Shown here: positions 57,778-64,000 of the stretch, in pieces
How positions within the stretch are numbered: position 1 is the stretch's first letter
How the letters are laid out: every line of letters begins with the position of its first letter
From: Megaustenia siamemsis
Taxonomy: Eukaryota; Mollusca; Gastropoda; Stylommatophora; Ariophantidae
DNA length: 64,000 nucleotides
Assembly (NCBI GenBank): GCA_032433765.1
Contig: JAVIAB010000051.1
Span: 76,569,712 to 76,633,711 of the forward strand
Reading direction: 5' to 3'
The notes under the pieces: generated by a model
Seen by the model: only the letters and a program-made list of their open reading frames with translations
The model's database searches: none
What the model was told of the DNA's origin: nothing
Position numbers and translations under genes: made by a program

Positions 57778-59334
57778 GAATTTGCTCAAGATTATATTAA
57801 TATTTTCATCAACAATTCAACGGCAGAGCATGTTATTTTATTTAAATTGGTTGCTTTAGAACTAGAAGACGAAAAATAGTATGCAACATTTGTACATATT
57901 TCTTCAATGATTATAATTTGTCTTCTTTCTTGGGAGATTCCAAAAAATGCATGTCGAGTAATATCCCCAAATGGTTGCCGCATTGTGTGTCTCCTATCTA
58001 GTGACATCGTAATCATCGTATTCAGTAGAAGTGGATCCATAATAGTATTTGTATGTTGTCTTCATGATACTTTGTGAGAGACTGACATTTGTCCGTATTT
58101 TGATGTTGCTCAGAAGCTCGTTGGTCACATTAGCTGTACTTTAGTTCAAGGTCTGGTTCCATTCATAAACGAAGTCTGCATAAGATATTAACTTTCTCAA
58201 CATTAGAGCTGAAAAGAAAATTCAAATGAATGAAAAGAGATATGGTTTTGCGTGTGTGCTCACCTAAGAAATATGATATTAGTCTCCATAATGTGTTCTG
58301 TGGAAGGGGTTGGTTGTATTAAAGCCTATAAGAAATATGATATTAATTGTCATCATCTGTTCTATGTAAGAACACGGTTGTTGTGGTCGTCAGTGAGAAA
58401 TATGATATTAATCTCCTTCATTTGTTCTATGGAAGGTCATGGTTGTGTGGTCACCTATAAGAAATATGATATTAATCTCCTTCATTTGTTCTACAGAATG
58501 CCATGGTTATGTGGTCACCTATAAGAAATATGATATTAATCTCCATAATTTTTTCTATGGAAAGACACGGTTGTTTTGATCACCTGTAAGAAATATGATA
58601 TTAATCTCCATCATTTGTTCTATGGAAGGTCATGGTTGTGTGGTCAACTATAAGAAATATGATATTAATCTCCATCATTTGTTTTATGGAAGGACACGGT
58701 TGTTGTGATCACCTATAAGAAATATTATATTAATCTCCTTCATTTGTTCTAGGGAAGGGCAAGGTAGTGTGGTCACCTATAAGAAATATGATATTAGTCA
58801 TCATTTGTTCTATGGAAGAACACGGTTGTTGTGGTCGTCTGTAAGAAATACACTATTAATCTTCTTCATTTATTCTATGGAAGGTCATGGTTTGTGTGAT
58901 CACCTATAAGAAATATGATATTAATCTTCATCACTTTTTTCTATGTAAGAACACGGTTGTGTGATCGCCTAACATCAAACTCAAAGGCACACATTTCCAT
59001 CGCACTCAAAGAGAGTACATAAAACTACATGGCAGAACACCGTATACCATCGTAAAGGAATATAACTGTAAGTGCTTGAAAAAGATTTATTAAATAATTT
59101 AATATTTTACCACAACGTAAAGGAAAATACATTTCTTTCACTTGATTCTCTTTTAAACAATTGGTTTATATGTGGAACTATTAAAGAAATGCGTAGATAA
59201 TATGAAATGTTATATTTACTAAGCAATATGCAAAATCAAGACGGTTGAAAGAAATTACTTTGTCAAATACTCCCGATCGTTACTTGTTAATTAGTCAAAA
59301 GTTGCTTCCCCTGTACAAAAAAAGCGGATAACTT
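57778..59334 (+). repeat. Satellite unit 9, hybrid
   Basis: The first part carries unit 5/8 markers (AAAAATAGTATGC, GATTCCAAAAAATGC). From about 58045 it carries unit 4/7 markers (AGTATTTGTATG, GTCCGTATTTTGATG, and the GCTCACCTAAGAAATATG start). It looks like an unequal crossover or conversion product. Confidence 0.8.
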
Positions 59335-59805
59335 GAATTTGCTCAAGATTATATTAATATTTTCATCAACAATTCAACGGCAGAGCATGTTATTTTATTT
59401 AAATTGGTTGCTTTAGAACTAGAAGACGAAAAATAGTATGCAACATTTGTACATTAGCGAAGAAGAAGACATTGACACTTTTTACGAGGAGCTAGAGGCG
59501 ACCATGGAACAGTGTAAATCCCATGAAATAACTGTTGTATTAGGGGATTTCAATGCAAAGGTAAAAAGTTAATATTTTACCACAACTTAAAGGAAAATAC
59601 ATTTCTTTTACGTTATTCTTTTTTACGGAATTGTTATATATGTGAAACTTTTAAACAAATGCAAAGATGTTATGAAATTTTATATTTACAAAGCAATATG
59701 CAAAAGTTATACGGTTGAAAGAAATTACTTTGTCAAATACTCCCGATCGTTAGTTGTTAAATAGTCAAAAGTTGCTTCCCCTGTACAAAAAAAGCGGATA
59801 ACTAA
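59335..59805 (+). repeat. Satellite unit 10, cut short around a foreign fragment
   Basis: The unit follows the array consensus to about 59455, then 110 bp of LINE endonuclease sequence, then resumes at the AT-rich TIR segment (TTAATATTTTACCACAACTT). About 1.1 kb is missing, including the whole subrepeat block. Confidence 0.88.
59456..59565 (+). mobile_element. RTE-type LINE endonuclease fragment inside the satellite
   Basis: An open frame of about 36 codons reads SEEEDIDTFYEELEATMEQ then CKSHEITVVLGDFNAKV. GDFNAKV is the apurinic-type endonuclease motif holding the catalytic Asp and Asn of RTE-like LINEs. No stop, no poly(A), no target duplication. This is the only endonuclease-domain sequence I find in the window. 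Confidence 0.85.
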
Positions 59806-62800
59806 AATTTGCTCAAGCTTATATTAATATTTTCATCAACAATTCAACGGTAGAGCATGTTATTTTTTTCTAAATTGGTTGCTCTAGAACTAGGAGACCA
59901 AAAATATTATGCAACATTTGTACATATTTCTTCAATGATTATAATTTGTCTTCTTTCTTAGGAGATTCCAAAAAATGCATGTCGAGTAATATCCCCAAAT
60001 GGTTGCCGCAGTGTGTGTGTGTGTCCTTTCTAGTGACATCGTCATTATCGTATTCAGTAGAAGTGGATCCATAATAGTATCTGTATGTTGTCTTCATGAT
60101 ACTTTGTGAGAGACTGACATTTGTCCGTATTTTGATATTGCTCAGAAGCTCGTTGGTCACATTAGCTGTACTTTAGTTCAAGGTCTGGTTCCATTCATAA
60201 ACGAAGTCTGCAAAAGATATTAACTTTCTCAACATTAGAACTGAAAACAAAATTCAAATAAATGAAAGGAGAAATCGTCTTGCGTGTGTGCTCACCTATA
60301 AGAAATATGATATTAGTCTCCATGATGTGTTCTATGGAAGGGATTGGTTGTATTAAAGCCTATAAGAAATATGATATTAATTTTCATCATCTGTTCTATG
60401 TAAGAACACGGTTGTTGTGGTCGTCAGTGAGAAATATGATATTAATCTCCTTCATTTGTTCTATGGAAGGTCATGGTTGTGTGGTCACCTATAAGAAATA
60501 TGATATTAATCTCCATCATTTTTTCTATGGAAAGACATGGTTGTTTTGATCACCTGTAAGAAATATGATATTAATCTCCATCATTTGTTCTATGGAAGGT
60601 CATGGTTGTGGTCACATATAAGAAATATGGTATTAATCTCCATCATTTGTTCTAGGGAAGGGCAAGGTTGTGTGGTCACCTATAAGAAATATGATATTAA
60701 TCTCCATCATTTGTTCTATGGAAGAACACGGTTGTTGTGGTCGTCTGTAAGAAATACACTATTAATCTCCTTCATTTGTTCTATGGAAGGTCATGGTTTG
60801 TGTGATCACCTATAAGAAATATGATATTAATCTTCATCACTTTTTTCTATGTAAGAACACGGTTGTGTGATCGCCTAACATCAAACTCAATGGCACACAT
60901 TTCCATCGCACTCAAAGAGAGTACATAAAACTACATGGCAGAACACCGTATACCATCGTCAAGGGAAAATAACTATAAGTGCTTGAAAATTTTTTTTTAT
61001 AAGTTAATATTTTACCACAACTTAAAGGAAAATACATTTCTTTTACGTGATTCTTTTTTACGGAATTGTTTTATATGTGAAACTTTTAAACAAATGCAAA
61101 GATGTTATGAAATTTTATATTTACAAAGCAATATGCAAAAGTTATACGGTTGAAAGAAATTACTTTGTCAAATACTCCCGATCGTTAGTTGTTAAATAGT
61201 CAAAAGTTGCTTCCCTGTACAAAAAAAGCGGATAACTAAAATTTGCTCAAGCTTCTATTAATATTTTCATCAACAATTCAACGGTAGAGCAAGTTATTTT
61301 TTCTAAATTGGTTGCTTTAGAACTAGGAGACCAAAAATATTATGCAACATTTGTACATATTTCTTCAATGATTATAATTTGTATTCTTTCTTGGGATATT
61401 CAAAAAAATGCATGTCAAGTAATATCCCCAAATAGCTGCCGCAGTGTGTGTGTCCTTTCTAGTGACATCATCATCATCGTATTCAGTAGAAGTGGATCCA
61501 TAATAGTATCTGTATGTTGTTTTCATGATACTTTGTGAGAGACTGACATTTGTCCGTATGTTGATGTTGCTCAGAAGCTCGTTGGTCACATTAGCCGTAT
61601 TTTAGTTCAAGGTCTTGTTCCATTCATAAACGAAGTCTGCATGAGATATTAACTTTCTCAACATTAGAGCTGAAAGGAAAATTCAAATAAATAAAAGGAG
61701 GAATCGTCTTGCTTTTGTGGTCACCTATGAGAAATATGTTATTAGTCTCCATAATGTGTTCTATGGAAGGGATTGGTTGTGTTTTCGCCTAAAAGAAATG
61801 TGATATTAATGATTATCATCTGTTCCATGGAAAGACACGGTTGTTGTGGCCGTCTGTAAGAAATACAATATTAATATCCTTCATTTTTTCTATGGAAGGA
61901 CACGGTTGTTTTGGTCACCTATAAGAAATATGATATTAATCTCCATCATTTGTTCTATGGAAGGACACGGTTGTTGTGGTCACCTATAAGAAATATTACA
62001 TTAACATCCTTCATTTGTTCTATAGAAGGGCATGGTTGTGTGGTGACCTATAAGAAATATGATATTAATCTCCATCATTTGTTATATGGAAGGTCATTGT
62101 TGTGTGGTCACCTATAAGAAATATGATATTAATCTCCATAATTTGTTCTATTTAAGGACACGGTTGTGTGGTCGACTAACAATAAACTCAATGGCACACA
62201 TTTCCATCGCACTCAATTAGAGTACATAAAACACATGGAAGAACACCGTATCTCATGATAAAGGAAGATAACTGTAAGTGCTTAAAAATGATTATTTTTA
62301 AATTAATATTTTACCACCAATTAAAGGAAAATACATTTCTTTTAATTGATTCATTTTTTATTTAATTGTTGTATATGTGAAACTTTTAAAGAAATGCAGA
62401 GATATTACAAAAAATTTATATTCACTAAGCAATATGCAAAATATAGATGGTTGAAAGAAATTACTTTGTCAAATACTCCCGATCGTTAGTTGTTAATTAG
62501 TCAAATTTTTTCCCCTGTACAAAAAAAGCGGATAACTTGAATTTGCTCAAGCTTATATTAATATTTTCATCAACAATTCAACGGTAGAGCAAGTTATTTT
62601 TTCTAAATTGGTTGCTTTAGAACTAGGAGACCAAAAATATTATGCAACATTTGTACATACTTCTTCAATGATTATAATTTGTCTTCTTTCTTGGGATATT
62701 CAAAAAAATGCATGTCGAGTAATATCCCCAAATAGCTGCCGCAGTGTGTGTGTCCTTTCTAGTGACATCATCATCATCGTATTCAGTAGAAGTGGATCCA

Positions 62801-64000
62801 TAATAGTATATGTATGTTGTTTTCATGATACTTTGTGAGAGACTGACATTTGTCCGTATGTTGATGTTGCTCAGAAGCTCGTTGGTCACATTAGCTGTAC
62901 TTTAGTTCAAGGTCTGGTTCCATTCATAAACGAAGTCTGCAAAAGATATTAACTTTCTCAACATTAGAGCTAAAAGGAAAATTCAAATAAATAAAAGGAG
63001 AAATCGTCTTGCTTTTGTGGTCACCTATGAGAAATATGATATTAATCTCCATCATTTGTTCTATGGAAGGTCATGGTTGTGTGGTCACCTATAAGAAATA
63101 TGATATTAATCTCCATCATTTGTTCTATGGAAGGGCATGGTTGTGTGGTCACCTATAAGAAATATGATATTAATCTCCTTCATTTGTTCTATGGAAGGGC
63201 ATAGTTGTGTGGTCACCTATAAGAAATATGATATTAATCCCCATCATTTCTTCTATGGAAGGACACGGTTGTTGTGGTCACCTATTAGAAATATTATATT
63301 AATCTCCTTCAATTGTTCTTTGGAAGGGCATGGTTGTTGTGGTCTTATGTAAGAAATATGATATTAATTTCATCATTTGTTCTATGTAAGACACGGTTGT
63401 GTGATCGCCTAACATCAAACTCAATGGCACACATTTCCATCGCACTGAAAGAGCGTACATAAAACTAAATGGAAGAACACCGTATACCATCGTAAAGGAA
63501 GATGACTGTAAGTGCTTGAAAAAGATTTTTATAAGTTATTATTTTACCACAACTTAAAGGAAGAAACATTTCTTTTACGTGATTCTTTTTTATGTAATTT
63601 TTCTATATGTGAAACTTTTAAAGAAATGCAAAGATATTATGAAATTTTATATTTACAAAGCAGTATGCAAAATATGTACGGTTGAAAGAAATTACTTTGT
63701 CAAATACTCCCGATCGATAGTTGATAAATAGTCAAAAGTTGATTCCCCTGCACAAAAAAACGGATAACTAAAATTTGCTCAAGATTATATTAATATTTTC
63801 ATCAAAAATTTAACGTTATGGCATATTCTAATATTTAAATTGGTGGATTTAGAACTAGGAGACCAAAAATATTAAGCAACATTTGTAGATATTTCTTCAA
63901 AGATAATTTGTCTACTTTCTTGGGAGATTCCAAAAAATGCACGTCGAGTAATATCCCCAAATGGTTGCCGCATTGTGTTTGTCCTTTCTAGTGACATCGT
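59806..64000 (+). repeat. Divergent right-hand satellite units 11-14
   Basis: Units of about 1,434, 1,299 and 1,233 bp plus a partial one cut at 64000. They share private variants (GAACTAGGAGACCAAAAATA, TCATCATCATCGTATTC, CGCAGTGTGTG) and have fewer subrepeats. They are clearly less similar to each other than units 3-9 are. Confidence 0.88.

Larger units (their letters stand above)
45764..64000 (+). repeat. Higher-order satellite array, about 1,558-bp units, runs off the window
   Basis: Unit starts (GAATTTGCTCAAGATTA or its variant) are at 45764, 47321, 48432, 49990, 51547, 53105, 54663, 56220, 57778, 59335, 59806, 61240, 62539 and about 63772. Full units are 1,557-1,558 bp. Each has: the D-element core, a spacer with CATTTGTCCGTATGTTGATG, a block of 61-66-bp subrepeats, a LINE-7 scrap (ACACATTTCCATCGCACTCA) and an AT-rich TIR segment. 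Small ORFs of 76-98 codons recur in each unit but differ by stops between units and lie in subrepeats, so they are not genes. Edge units at the right are shorter and more divergent. Confidence 0.96.

Noticed and set aside
45833..62838. Recurrent 76-, 82-, 90- and 98-codon ORFs in the satellite units
   Set aside because: They fall in tandem repeats; many lack an ATG, some units carry TAG or differ in frame, and they have no recognisable domain.

Overview
This window is non-coding, repeat-dominated nuclear DNA from an invertebrate animal. The evidence is RTE-type and L1/Tx1-type LINEs, RNase H-bearing LINEs, a Penelope-like GIY-YIG fragment, tRNA-derived SINEs, mariner-type transposase relics, and spliced but broken host exons (ankyrin, kelch). 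No bacterial operon, rRNA gene or functional tRNA gene is visible. A mollusc or arthropod fits best; I cannot decide between them from sequence alone.

Layout. 0-12 kb: LINE fragments mixed with six minisatellites (units about 41, 42, 95, 76 and 38 bp and a short 50-bp one). 11.2-12.8 kb: a broken kelch-repeat gene split by a mobile VNTR-containing element. 13.3-18.9 kb: a tandem triplication carrying mariner relics, with a LINE inserted in one copy only. 18.9-21.4 kb: the longest LINE, whose 798-codon reverse-transcriptase frame is broken by a single TAG. 22-25 kb: RTE fragments and SINEs. 25.4-34.1 kb: three phase-compatible exons of a broken ankyrin gene, with introns holding minisatellites, a LINE, SINEs and a large imperfect inverted repeat. 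34-40 kb: LINE, SINE and Penelope fragments. 40-45.7 kb: a stand-alone relative of the later satellite, an RT/RNase H LINE, and a third VNTR composite. 45.76-64.0 kb (to the window end): a tandem array of about 1,558-bp units, each holding about eleven copies of a 61-66-bp subrepeat.

The most notable structures are: (1) the array is a higher-order satellite with two adjacent trimers of exactly 4,673 bp each, a hybrid unit, and a foreign 110-bp LINE endonuclease fragment at the border between homogenised and divergent units; (2) a VNTR-plus-unique-plus-(CT)n composite present three times, two copies flanked by target duplications starting CAAT, one of which interrupts the kelch frame; (3) repeated cases in which a tandem array appears to have grown out of a LINE segment. 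Genes do not work together here; the window records transposition, tandem amplification and decay. No intact protein-coding gene is claimed.
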